A stretch of 64,000 nucleotides of DNA from Apteryx mantelli. Taxonomy: Eukaryota; Chordata; Aves; Apterygiformes; Apterygidae. Within the stretch, counting starts at the first letter, position 1; every line of letters begins with the position of its first letter. Where the stretch lies: the NCBI RefSeq assembly GCF_036417845.1, contig NC_089979.1:49608775-49672774 (forward strand), given 5' to 3'. A program made the translations under genes and the position numbers. Shown piece after piece: positions 13,285 through 24,319 of this stretch. The notes under the pieces are model-generated. The model ran no database searches. It was not told the origin of the DNA and saw only the letters and a list, made by a program, of their open reading frames with translations.

Positions 13285-16200
13285 ACTGTTATCCCATAGC
13301 AAGGTCCTGCACGTGGCAGTCTCTTTCCACATTCTCAGTCATAGGCCCCCCATAAGTCCCCTGGTGCAGTTCTCTGGGCAAAACCTGGACTGAACTTTGC
13401 AAACTTATCACAAGCTTTGGTAATTTCATCAGGGTTTGCCCCTTACCATTACACTGACTTGTTCAGTCCATTCTTTTTAAACACAGTCGTGGGAGTTTGA
13501 GGAATCATTTTACTGAAGTAATAGAGTAATATAATATTGTAATGTAGTAATGGAGGGTACCAGCAGATGGTGACATAGGTAAATTACTATAAGGATTACA
13601 TGCAACAAAAGACTCTTTAGGAGGTGCAGACACTCTGAGTAATTTTGCTCCTATTTCTACTAAGGCTCAGAAAAAGGGCAAAAAAAATTCTCCCTTTCAT
13701 TATTTCCAGCTTGGCCTGGTACAGTTGGTGGCAGCTGTTTGGGGACTTTTTTCTACCACTCAGATAATTTTGTTTGGCATTGATGCCTGAGTAGCTGCTG
13801 CAAACCATCTTGGAAACTCCTACAGAGTGTCTACATTACTTTTTTTTGTTGTTGAGTATTTTTTTCCTTTACAGAAGTTATTACCAAGTGCACTGTTTAC
13901 TGTTTATTGTTGGTATCACAGGGGAACCAGAATGCAAAATAGATGGCTGTAATAGCCACAGGGTAGCATACTGGGGGCTAGCAGAGGAGAAATTCTAATT
14001 CCCACTACCATTTCCTGGCCCAGATGGTCAGGACTTCAGTACACGATGGTTTGAAATGCTATTATGAGTACAAGCTAATATCAATTCTACAGAGAAGATT
14101 TTGGCAAATCTATTACCAGCTCTTTTAAATTGCACCTCACTAACAATTTAGGGTAGCCATTCATCCAGAGAAAAGAAATACAGCTCTGGGCTTGCTCAAC
14201 ACTTCTCTGAATTGACCTGAGGAGGGAAAAACTTTGCAAAGTCACATTAGTGCTTTTTTTCAGCAAGAATGAACTGCAGATATATTCCACAGAAATAACT
14301 TGCCCAAGCAGCAACCCTATCCTCATATCCCATACAGATCTATCTCACTCGTTGAGTGAGAAAACACTTGTGGACATTGAAGGTGTTACTGCCTTAGCTG
14401 TTTATTGTAGCCCATCAATCAGCAGCTTCTACCTAAAAATAGAAAGGACTATGTATTCCCACTTCATTTCTCTCTAAGCAATCCAACCTTTCTTCTCTGG
14501 TGGATCAAACTAACATGTCAGTCTGTGAATGGGGTGCAGCTGAGGTACAGAAATGCACCATGTTCTCTCAAGCCTGCTGGGTGGAGACTTGGGGACAGAG
14601 TGGGCAACTGGAGGCACCAGTTATACCCCTGTGGCAAAACTGTCCCCAGGTCCTCTGTTGGAGCTTCGCAAGGCTGCTGTGGTTGTCCCTGGGGTTGTTC
14701 TTTTGTGTTAGCACCAAGTGATGCCTTCTGGAAACAGCCAAGAAAATAAATCAACTCAACAGCAGTAGTTGTGGAAACAACTAGGTTTACTGAACCATAG
14801 ACAAGTTTGGTTGCCCTTCAGGTGTTGTCCCACATATTCAGAATAGGGAGAAGAACTCAAGGATAATCAGCAAATACTAGAAATGGGCTAAAGCAGTATA
14901 AAACTCTGAAGCAAAAAGAATGAACTCAATTTTCCTCCCAGATGTGGTCAGAGTCATCACATGCACCCAGCACATGTCCAGTCCTAATATGACCCAGGTT
15001 GTTCTGAATTTGCCTTTCCCTAGCCAAGCCAGTTTCCACTGCCAGAGGGGGCTCTTTTTCCCAGAGCTAAGCTGTTTTGACCCCACAACTGACACAAGCA
15101 GGAGTTATTCTCAAAGCTCCTCTTTTTTTCTTCTCAAGGTTCCTACATCATGCAGTCTTCTTCAGGTTGCATTTCATTTGGTCAGACTGTGGAGACAGCA
15201 GGTCGCTTCCCTTTCTAGGTAGCCCTAGACACTGCATGTATTTTTCTGTTCAAGGGCATGGATGAGCCAACAATTGCTGCCACTTTAGCACAGTTATTGT
15301 TAACTGTAACCCTTTTATTGTGGAGGAGATGATACAGTTTAAAAACATAGCCTTAAATGCTTATAAACTGTGAGAAAGTTCAAACTTAGAAGCAAGCACA
15401 ATGATTTGAATCTATCCCTTCTATTTTGGAATGAGTCATTTTCAATTCTTTGGGATTAAATTTTCCATAATAATACAAAGCATATACTTGCAGCTTCAGG
15501 ATTATTCTCCTACAGGAAGATGTTTCTCTGTAAGGTAATCACTTCTTACTGCTTACAGTCTTTGTGTCCCTGGTATGACTGACCCTAAATGCCATTCACT
15601 CATGAGGCCATTGTTACATAGCATGTGTTCTCTTGCGTAGCCAGTTCTATGTCCATTATCACTGATATTTTTGCACCACTCATCACAATTTCACCATCTC
15701 TAGATTATTCTGACCTTTTGTTTGAGTATTTAATGTAGCTATGTCAAAGGCTTGTTGCTTTCCATTTATGGCCCTAATAGGGCATTTTGAGGCTGTTTTT
15801 GTTGTTGTTGTTGTTGCATAGCCTTGGGAACAAATACACATCTATAAACACAAAGCTGTTTGCCTGCAACAGGCAGGTCATTGAAGAGAGACATATGCTG
15901 TTATGAGGGTATGGAGCACTGCGTTGTGATCATCAAGTTACCCTGCTCAGACTAAATCAGAGGAAAAAGCATGTAATTAGGAGCACTGTGTGTATACAGA
16001 TGACTGTGTGTAGGTATTGATGCTGCAAAGCCCTGCAGAGTTTGTAGCATGAGTAAGAGCTTGCTTTCCTCTTCAGCTTTACTCTTCTTTGTGGTGGCAG
16101 GGCTGTCTTCATGCAAAAATAAAGCAGGCAACTGCCTACATGGGGCAGCAAAGGAGGCCGCAGAAGGGGTTGAGTATTGCACCTTTGCATAGAAGTAGCA

Positions 16201-17300
16201 TCATTGGCTGGGCTAGGGGATGTGAAAGTAAATGTGCCTCCAGTGGGGAGTAATAGGCAGTAACAGGCAGGATGGCTTTGCACAGAGCTAGCTGGACCTG
16301 GCAAGACAGAAGAGGGAGAGAAAAGAGGTAAGGATGGTAACTACATTTGCCTCCCCTCTGCCAACACCTACCTGTTCAGCATGGCCTCACTTGTCTGTCT
16401 TGTATTGCCTTACCATTGAATTTTACCTCTGCTGCTGACAAGCTATGAGCCAGCTCTGTCCTGTAGGCACAGAGCTTTCTTTTCCTTGAATGTAAAGCTC
16501 TGGTTCTCCTCCATCCTCACTCTTAACTTGTGCTGTAAAGGATCAAATTCCTTAGACCTTGTTTTCTCTGCCATTCTCATTCTCCAGCCTCTTCTTGACC
16601 ACCATACACAGCCATCATGACAGCACACTGCACAAGAGCCTCAGATTTTTCTGTGCTGGGACACTGGCGCTGTCTGGCAGTCACTACTACTTAATTCCTG
16701 TGTTCATAGTTCTGCTGAGGTTCAAAAGCCCTCCTTGTGCTCCTACATCACATAACAGCTTGATGGAATATGGGTAGAGCAGGATACCTTTGAGATCAGA
16801 TGTAGTTCTAAACTAACCCTGTTTTTAGGATATGGTTTCACAATATGGCCAAGCTGGCATACAAGTTCACTACGGACAGAAGGGGGAAGTTGTGCTATCT
16901 TTTCTTCTTACATTCTTCCTTTCCCCATCCTTTCTCCCCTTTCCCTTATCCATCCTTCTGTTTCCTGCCACCCTTCTGCTTCCTTTACAATGGTGCTCAT
17001 CTGATCTCAGATTAAATTGATTCATCTTGTCCTTTTTTGACATGTGACTGAGCTGCTGTGACTTGCTATGTGACTTACTTACACAAGCACCAGAGTTGTT
17101 TCAAAGCAAGCAGTGCAAGGGAATGGCTAGGAGCAGGAATGATGGGGATACTGGGAAGGAAGCTGGACCTGCTCCTTCAGCAGCAACACGCTATTACTTT
17201 GTTTCAAGCTATATCATAAAATCAGACCCTAACTGTGCCCATGCACAGACAGCAATTGTGTCATTAATTTTGTTTCCTCTTTAGTCTATGTATTTCATAT
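13285..17300. other. Unique noncoding sequence
   Basis: No gene recognised. Frames reach 115 codons (15957-16304 minus) and 100 codons (14920-15222 plus), but neither has a recognisable domain, consistent codon bias or flanking splice sites. A (GTT)n trinucleotide run occurs at 15801-15816. No clear interspersed repeats. Confidence 0.5.
15801..15816. repeat. (GTT)n microsatellite
   Basis: Five GTT units plus one base, directly after a short T run. Confidence 0.8.
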
Positions 17301-17302
17301 AA

Positions 17303-17392
17303 TAATAGATTCATGGAATCAGCCAGGTTGGAATGGACCTTGGGAAGTCATTTAGGTTTCTCAAAGCAGGGTCAATACCGACCCATTTAAGG
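17303..17392 (-). mobile_element. CR1 LINE 3' end (minus strand)
   Basis: The plus strand reads ATTCATGGAATCAGCCAGGT then TGGAATGGACCTTGGGAAGT, followed by CTCAAAGCAGGGTCAATAC. This is the reverse complement of the avian CR1 3' end, where the family carries CATAGAATCA, GGTTGGAAG-GACCT, ATCAT-CAGT and CAAGCAGGGTCA blocks. Only the terminal 90 bases are recognisable, as is usual for heavily 5'-truncated CR1 copies. Several mismatches suggest an old insertion. There is no reverse-transcriptase coding sequence. Confidence 0.75.
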
Positions 17393-17394
17393 TC

Positions 17395-20300
17395 CTTTTG
17401 TGAAAAGGTTTGATTGCTCTGTTGATCCTAAATGTGTGCCAACTGACTTTACGCCCCCTCTTTCCCACCCTGCAGCTTTGGTTGTAAGATTTAGCTGCTG
17501 AGAAACGGTAGAGCATAACAGTATCTAAATTGACATGAAAGGAACCAAGTGGATTCAACCTCCCTGTCATCCCGTGAAAGACATCCTTTGTGTAAGTGGC
17601 ATTCATGGCCTCATATTCTACTTTTGAATCTGTACTTTTTTTCAAAATGGTTCTCTTGGTATGCTAGTTTGCTCTTTAAGACATCTCTGGAATGTTGTTT
17701 ACTGCAGTAATACCTGGCAAGTTCAACTGAGAGTAAATACAAAGATGTTCTTGCCTCTTAAACAGACAAGACAAAGGACGACAGGAAAGGAAAATATCTC
17801 CACTTTATAAAGAAAAGCTTTGGTGAATCTTTTTTCCCTCCAGAGTCCCAGAGAGCATGCGCAGCAGCATAGGAATGGGAACACCAACCTCCTGAGGTGA
17901 GTCTTTCCTGCAAAACTATTTTTCTTCAAAGTTGTCATCTATGAGGATTTTTTTACCGGCTCACAGCTCTCAGATTTGTTGCGGACTTTTGCCTAAGCTT
18001 ATTCTCTTTCTTGAACACAAGAATGCATTTGTTTCCTTAATCTGCTATCACACAATTTCTTTTTAAATAGAGTTTACCGAGCAATCTTATGTCAACCTTT
18101 GCATTTGTTCTTGAGGCATACACAGATTTTTCTTTGCCTGGTGTGCCTCCACACACTTTATAGAGATTACAGCTGCTCTGGTTTGTGCTATCACTGCCTT
18201 ACCCTCCTCACTTTTAAGACCATCTATAATTCCATTAGAAATTACTCCCTCTACAAGATGTTCCAACATTGATATGAAAGATATTTGTAAGACTGTTACT
18301 AAGCAATCAGATGCTTCACACATTTTTTATTTCCAGCTGCTGAACACATGGTGGCCAAATATGGAGACTTCATAAGGGTACAACAAACTTGTAATATTTT
18401 GATTTGTACATTAATTATGTTCACTTTCTGTAAGTTCAGAGGTGAATGAATTATGCTAATCCCCTTCTCCTGCATAGTGTGAGCTCAGCTTTTCAGCTTT
18501 TCTCCACCGGAATCTTTTCTTCCCCTTGTGCTGATGTGCACTGAAATATTTTCTTCTGGCTTCTTCAGTGTTTCCCTATATTTCCTTCTAGGCTTATCTG
18601 TTTGGGTGGATAATTTCATCCATTCAGAGTTTTTACTCTTATTTACCATTTGAAATCTGTCTTCCTTTACCTATCCTAGTTTATCTTCTCTTTTCAAGTA
18701 GTATACAAAGAGACTCTTCTGACCTTATCTGTTTCCCAGAGTTCATGGCCCTCAGAGTTCTGTGTTAGGAATAAAAATTGATGATTGAGCCAGCTATCTT
18801 TCAGGTAATTCCTTTTTAATCATGTAGACCTCAACATGGAAAGAATCAAGCCCTGGGAGGCAATGTATTTGCTCACAGCTCTAAGCCTTTTTCAGTCAAC
18901 TTTCAGCTTCAAGCTGTTGATTTTTCACAGAGCTGCATTTCTAAGGCTGATTGAAAGAAGGGGCGGATTTGTGTTTCTACTTGTGCTGTTTCACAGATAT
19001 ATCCACTAAAAACAACCACACTCATCCACTTAAAAATTCTGAGTGGCTCCATCTTGGTATTTTTTGAGGGCTGGGGCAGGGTTAGGGGAGCAGGATGTGT
19101 TTTATCTAAGAGATGTACAGTTTCATTACCTCAAAGGAAGAATGGCAATTGAAACCATCAGTGTCCATCATATTTTCCCACCCCATGACTATACTGTTGG
19201 TGCGCCTAGTGTGCCCTTACTGTAAAACCAACTCTAAACCACTACATTGCTGATTATCTTCCAGTAACTTGTCCAAAAAGGCAGACAGGTTCTCCAGCAA
19301 TTCACTGAGAAGGAATCATGGAGCAGCTCCACTTTCTGCAGCCCTAAGAACCAACAATATTTCGTCCAGAAACAGTAATACAAGCTCATCACAGACAGTG
19401 ACATGATCTGGCTCTTTGACCTGGCTGCTTTTTCTGCTCATCCTTCCGGATGCTAATTGCCCAAATTAACTTTGCAATGAACATATTACCTCTCTGGTAA
19501 TATGGCTGCATCTGTACCCCTAATTACCAGAAGGTGTGGCCAAAACATTTCCTGAATCATTGGCTGGTCTTTGTGCTAAGGATGTGTGAAAGGATTTTGG
19601 AAGGTCAGCCACTTTCTGTGTAAACAACATTAGATATCCTAAAATACACTAGCTCTGCTGTGAATTTCAAAAATTTTCTTGAGGGCGTATGTTAGCAAAA
19701 CTTACTTGCTTAGAGGCATGCAAAAGGCAAACACAAAAGAGGTTAGAAAATGGCCAGACCTAATTCAATTCTATATTCAAGTGACTATCCTCAGTAAATA
19801 TTTGCTTGTCACTAATTTGCAATCTAATTTCTCAGGAAAGAGATAAAAAAAGAAATGAAATAAATTTATATAGAAAATGTTTTAACACCCATTCAAGAAC
19901 TGCTGCGACACTGGGATGGAGCGATGTCTGCAGACGGGCAGTGCAAAGATGTCTGAGCACCTTGTCTAATGCTCGCTAGTAGGCTGAACTCTAGCTCCTC
20001 ATGCCTCTGTTTAAATGGGCTATTCCACAGGTCATATTTCTCATTTTCTACAACCAGCTTGCCATCTGGTTAATATTGCGGAGATTTACACTGAATTCAT
20101 GAATGCCAGTTTCAAGGGTCAAAGCTCCTTTAAAAGAAAAATAAAGTTAACTTGGGCAAAATGAATAATATACATTTTACAGCCAAAAAGCAAGTTTGCT
20201 AGTTTCTACAGGCTGTGATTGCACCTATATTTTTTTCCTAAGGAACAGAAAGCATTTATATCTTCATATCCAATTCCTTAAGGTATGCCTATGCTTATAA

Positions 20301-21285
20301 ATTTAAGTATATTTCAGCTCTGTACATTATGTACTCTGGCAGAAGTTGGGAAGAGGTACATTTTTGCTTCATATATGCCAAAGCATTAACAAACAGCATC
20401 ACCCCTAGCACTTTCTCAATGTTATTCTTCCCCAAAGTGAAACAGAAAGAAGAATACTTTTAAAAAGATGCCCCAAACTTTACCAAAGTTGCTTTTCACC
20501 AGAAAGGAACACCTCACTGCAGCAGTCCCTAATTCCCAGGCTGGATTACATGCAGCTTCATACATGATGTTCTTACATTGAAGATCCTGGCATGCAATAT
20601 AAATCTTATTTCTGATTTTAATTAACAAGGAAAGATTGCAGGAACTGTAAATGAAGACTGCAAAGGGTCTAATGATTGGAGTTCAATTATTTCCAATAGA
20701 CAAAAGACAGGTAGAAGCTCTTATCAAACCAGGCCATTGCAATTTTAAGTGATTTGGAAGATATGCAACACTGATGTCCAGGGATAACATGACTATGATT
20801 CACTGCCTCAAAAGCAATCACAGATCAGCAACTATTTTCTCCCCCACCCTGGCCACTCTAGCCCACATCAGAGTGAAGGTCATAACAATTTTCAGAAGGC
20901 TGGTGAATACTCTGGGGATTTTGTAGTTTGTATTTGTCAGGAGAATGTAAACACAAGTACTGCTCAATTTGTCATCTAATTTACAAGTGCATGAGGCTTA
21001 AATCCATAGCTACTATAGGTTAAAAGTAGCTAGGAAAAGCTAGGACATGGAAGATAAGAATCCATCCCTTGTCTTTGTGTATATAAGTTTGCTTTTATAA
21101 ACTGGAGGTTCCACTGGCAAAATGAATTGTGACGGATTCATCAGCAAAACAGACTTAAGTGGGGGAATTTTACTTAATTTACACCAATAAACAGAAACCT
21201 CTAATCTCTGATTCGAGTATTCAGAAACAAAGGACATGAACAAATACACAAAGTAAAAGACCTATCCCTAGTCTCACCTTATTTT
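17395..21285. other. Unique noncoding sequence
   Basis: No gene recognised; open frames are under 80 codons. It includes the motif-dense block at 19440-19565, listed separately. Otherwise it is AT-leaning unique sequence with no clear mobile element. Confidence 0.5.
19440..19565. promoter_or_regulatory. Candidate noncoding regulatory block with hairpin
   Basis: The block contains GCTAATTGCC, AAATTAAC, CCTAATTACC and GAATCATTGG, all homeodomain-like cores. Between them lies a perfect inverted repeat, ATATTACC (19483-19490), loop TCTCT, GGTAATAT (19496-19503). The density suggests an enhancer-type element; the function is inferred only. Confidence 0.25.
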
Positions 21286-21419
21286 CGCCGCAGGTTACAC
21301 GCAGCCCATCCGAATTCCCACAGAGAGGCAACAGGCAGCGCAGGAGGTGGGGACGTTTGCGTAACGCTTTGCGACTGCCCTTTGCCACTTGCTGGTTTTG
21401 CTGCCAAACTGCTTTTGAG

Positions 21420-22200
21420 CATCCCCGCTCTGGTGTGGGAGACCCGCAGCCCGCAGTCCTACAGGGATGTCCCTCCTCTGACGTGGGTCACCCGCGGCTG
21501 CGGTCCCTCAGGGTGACCCAGGTCTGATGTGGGTCACCCATGGTCCCTCAGGGGTGTCCCTGCTCTGACATGGGGGATCTGTGATCTGTGATCTCCCGCA
21601 GGGATGTTGCTCCTCTGACATGAGTTACCCACAGTCCCTCAGGGGAGTCTCTGCTCCAATGTGGGTCACCCGCAGTCATGGTCCCTCAGGGGCATCCTTG
21701 CTCTGACGTGGGTCACCTGAGGTCCCTCAGGGATGTTCCAGGTCCAACGTGGGTCACCTACGGTCCCTCAGGGTGTCCCCACTCCAACGTGAGTCACCCA
21801 CAGCCATGGTCCCTCAGGGGTGTCTCTGCTCCAATGTGAGCCACCCAGGGTCCCTCAGGGGTGTCTCTGCTCTGATGTGGGTCACCTGCAGTCCCTCAGG
21901 GATGTTCCAGGTCTGACGTGGGTCACCTGCGATCCCTCAGGGATGTTCCAGGTTCAACATGGGTCACCTACGGTCCCTTGGGGTGTGCCCGCTCCAACAT
22001 GAGTCACCTACAGTCATGGTTCCTCAGGGTCGTCCCTGCTCCAATAGGGGTCACCCGCAGCCATAGTCCCCCAGGGTGACCCTGCCCTGGCGTGGGTCCC
22101 CACAGCCCCAGCCCCTCAGGGCGCCCCTGCCCCAGTGCGTGCTGTGCCAGCACCACAGCCCCTCGGGGTGCCATACCCCCTTTGGCATGGTGTGTCCCCC
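21420..22200. repeat. GC-rich minisatellite, 41-47 bp unit, about 17-18 copies
   Basis: Degenerate tandem copies begin with GTCCCTCAGGG, continue through (G/A)TGTCCCTGCTCTGACGTG-like sequence, and end GGGTCACCYGCAG. Units alternate between a 41-base form and a 46-47-base form that adds a CAGYCATG segment. CCCTCAGGG is exact in about eleven copies, and GGGTCACC in about nine. Copies at both ends are the most diverged. CCCTCAGGG fits the TFAP2 consensus SCCYBRGGS, and GGGTCA fits a nuclear-receptor half-site RGGTCA, so the array repeats potential sites at regular spacing. The open frames crossing it, such as 21820-22002 plus, are repeat artefacts. Length polymorphism is likely. Confidence 0.93.
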
Positions 22201-22290
22201 CCAAAAGCATGTCTCCAGCCCCCTGTGCCTGCTTCTTTTTTAAATATGTTTGCGCAAGGGCTGTCCTGCACTCCTATGACTGGCTGAAGT

Positions 22291-22311
22291 CATCACCCAT
22301 GACGGGTGATG
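22291..22311. other. Perfect 8-bp hairpin after the minisatellite
   Basis: CATCACCC (22291-22298), loop ATGAC, GGGTGATG (22304-22311). This is a perfect inverted repeat in GC-rich sequence, about 90 bases beyond the last minisatellite unit. It could be a cruciform, an RNA stem or a dimeric factor site; nothing decides between them. Confidence 0.5.
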
Positions 22312-22379
22312 GTAAAGTTTTAGGGGGATGGGGGTTTCCCCCCTCCTTTTTTTTCCATGCATTTGGAAACCATCTGGAA

Positions 22380-23060
22380 AAGGTCCAGACCGGCCCGCGG
22401 CAGTTCAGGATGCCTCCACGCAGGGCCAGGGTCACCCCTGCTGCTTAACACTGGGGACTTCTGCCCTTTGCGGAGAGGCAGGTTTCCAAGGAAGGAGGGT
22501 GGTTAAGGGAGAGTGATGCCACGTGAAACAGCCCCCGCGAGGGGCAGAGAGAGGGGGGATGTGTCGGCACTGGCAAAGAAGAGCAAGGGGCTGGAGGGGA
22601 CCAACAGCTCCACGCTGCAGAGGGATTTTTAGCGGAGGTTCATATGAAAGGAGACACTACGAGGAACGGCCAAGGTGAGTGGCAGGAGGAAGGAGATACA
22701 GAAGGCCTAGGAGAAGTTCTCACTGCTACACAGAGGAAAGAGGTGTTTTTTGTAGTGCCAAGATAAGACTCCCAGCTCTTGTGAAATTATGGGTAGAATT
22801 CAGCTGCATAAACTGAGGCGGCTAACTCCCTTTTAGCTGAATTGCGCTTGACCTTTGGCTGCGGCTCCGAAACAGCGCACATCTCCCTGCAGGTTGCGTG
22901 CAGTCCCTGCTGGTAGGTCCCGTGGGGCTGTCTCCGCTACCCCAGGGCATTTAAAACAGCAGTAGGTTCCTGCGTGCGGGCCCCTGAAAGCCATCCTGGA
23001 GGCCACGAAGCACTTACCTCGGTGTCTGTCACAGCCCCGTTCTACCCTGAGACATGTCAG
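22380..23060. promoter_or_regulatory. CpG-enriched block, possible promoter or exon region
   Basis: Thirteen CpG dinucleotides occur between 22380 and 22680, and about twelve more between 22845 and 23040. This is far above the CpG-depleted surroundings. The plus strand holds a strong splice-donor-like site, CCAAG|GTGAGT (exon end 22674). It follows an ATG at 22643 that opens into it and an upstream frame without nearby stops. The minus strand holds another, CCGAG|GTAAGT (exon end 23018). Together these could mark the first exon of a transcript on either strand. There is no TATA box, recognisable protein or transcript evidence, so this stays a candidate CpG-type promoter next to a minisatellite. 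Confidence 0.35.
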
Positions 23061-24230
23061 ATACTCCCACTTAATTCACTCCTAAATTTGCAGTTTTAAT
23101 TAGCAAAGTTTTCTGCTTTTCATGTTTCACGCAAAGAAGCGTTGTGTAATACTGCTGCCGCAGAAAGTTGGTGGGTGGCCCAAGGCCAGAGCTATCAGCG
23201 CCTGAAAGAGCTTGGGGACTCGTGCTGCGGAAATCTCAAGAGGTCCTCTGTTTTCATTCACCTGAACTGCCCTAAAATTAATCTAAACTGTGAAAAGTTC
23301 TTGATTTCTGAAAGAAGTAAATGGAAACTTTGCCAGAAGTTTACTGGTCTCCCACAAGACTGCTGGTTTTCTTCTGTTAAAAAAAAAAAAAAAAAAAAAA
23401 AAAGGAGGTTTTCCCTAGATATTTGGCATTTCTGTGGCTGGCAGCAGAACATACCTCCATGCACATCCTTTGGCATAAATGTTTAAAATTGTTCCAATGA
23501 CTGCTTTGGGGTGAATGCTAATATATACGCTTTCCTCCCTCATGAACAGAAAACCCCCTAGGAACCATACTTTCATGTTTATTGTCACCATGTAAAGTTA
23601 CTGTCATGTTTATGAGGCAAAAATACAAGAATACGGTTTGAAGGAAAAGGCTCTAGTGGAAAGGTTAAAACCAGAAAAGAAGCAGTAGAAATCACCAGCT
23701 ATGAGTACAGAGAGACTCCAGAAAAACTGACAACACAAGCAGCAGGAATGAGGGCAGAAGGAGAATCCCACTTAATCTAAAGTAAATACTGCAAAGATGA
23801 TGGAAGAAAAAAGTGGGGAGGCTTCTCGTCAGACAGCAAAACACAATACCCATATTTTTTGCTGTGGCATCAGTTTCTGGGTCTTGCTCCTGTCTGGGCT
23901 GCAATACACTGCCACATACAGCTGCTGCCACCAAATGCCCTGCTAATTTTAGGATACTTATCTGTGCCTGAGCTTGGATAAGGAGTTGTTTAGCCTCCAT
24001 TTGCAGATGACACGTGAGCTCTCCCACCTGCTGTACATCTCCTTACAATGTCCCTTGCAAGACCATAAAGGCAGCTGTACAGTTGTGGGGTGAGAAAGAA
24101 GGGTTATATAATTGATTAGAAAACTGCTAAGTTGCTGACATCACTGGCTTAATAAGCAGTTTGTTCTTCAGCCTGGGGAGGGGTTGACTGGTGAAGTGAG
24201 CCAAAAAACCCTTTGACTGGAAGGGCCCTG
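23060..24230. other. Unique noncoding sequence with long poly(A)
   Basis: No gene recognised; open frames of up to 114 codons (23142-23486 plus, 23692-24027 minus) lack domain similarity, and the first runs through a 25-base A tract as a lysine string. No mobile-element body found. Confidence 0.5.
23379..23403 (+). repeat. Poly(A) run, 25 bases
   Basis: Twenty-five consecutive A, the longest homopolymer here. Such a run could be a retroposon tail, but the upstream sequence is not recognisable as a SINE, LINE or processed gene. No target-site duplication was seen by eye. Confidence 0.85.
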
Positions 24231-24233
24231 CAT

Positions 24234-24310
24234 ATCACAGAATGGTTGAGATTGGAAGGGGCTTCTGGAAATCATCTAGTCCCACTAGATGATCAAGCAG
24301 GGATATCTAT
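24234..24310 (-). mobile_element. CR1 LINE 3' end (minus strand)
   Basis: The plus strand reads ATCACAGAATGGTTGAGATT followed by GGAAGGGGCTTCTGGAAATC and ATCTAGTCCC, then AAGCAGGGATAT. This is the reverse complement of the canonical avian CR1 3' terminus. It is heavily 5'-truncated, with only about 75 bases kept. It is less diverged than the other CR1 pieces here, so it is probably the youngest of them. The wording is typical of birds and is the best lineage clue in the window. Confidence 0.85.
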
Positions 24311-24319
24311 CAATGATTG

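Noticed and set aside
13101..13355. Tyr/Ile-rich open frame
   Set aside because: It is the translation of the AT-rich microsatellite.
14089..14105. ACAGAGAAGATT, resembling part of U6 snRNA
   Set aside because: Nothing before or after continues the U6 sequence; a 12-base coincidence.
15957..16304. 115-codon minus-strand open frame
   Set aside because: No domain similarity and no splice context; Pro/Ser/Thr-rich wording is typical of random frames in this composition.
18087..18323. 78-codon minus frame that looked like a retroviral fragment
   Set aside because: No retroviral motif, no adjoining long terminal repeat or further viral frames; the resemblance is only in general composition.
21820..22448. 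Open frames across the GC-rich segment
   Set aside because: Their peptides are translations of the minisatellite and of GC-rich sequence, so they reflect the repeat and not a protein.
23142..23486. 114-codon frame containing a lysine run
   Set aside because: The lysine run is the 25-base poly(A); flanking residues show no domain.
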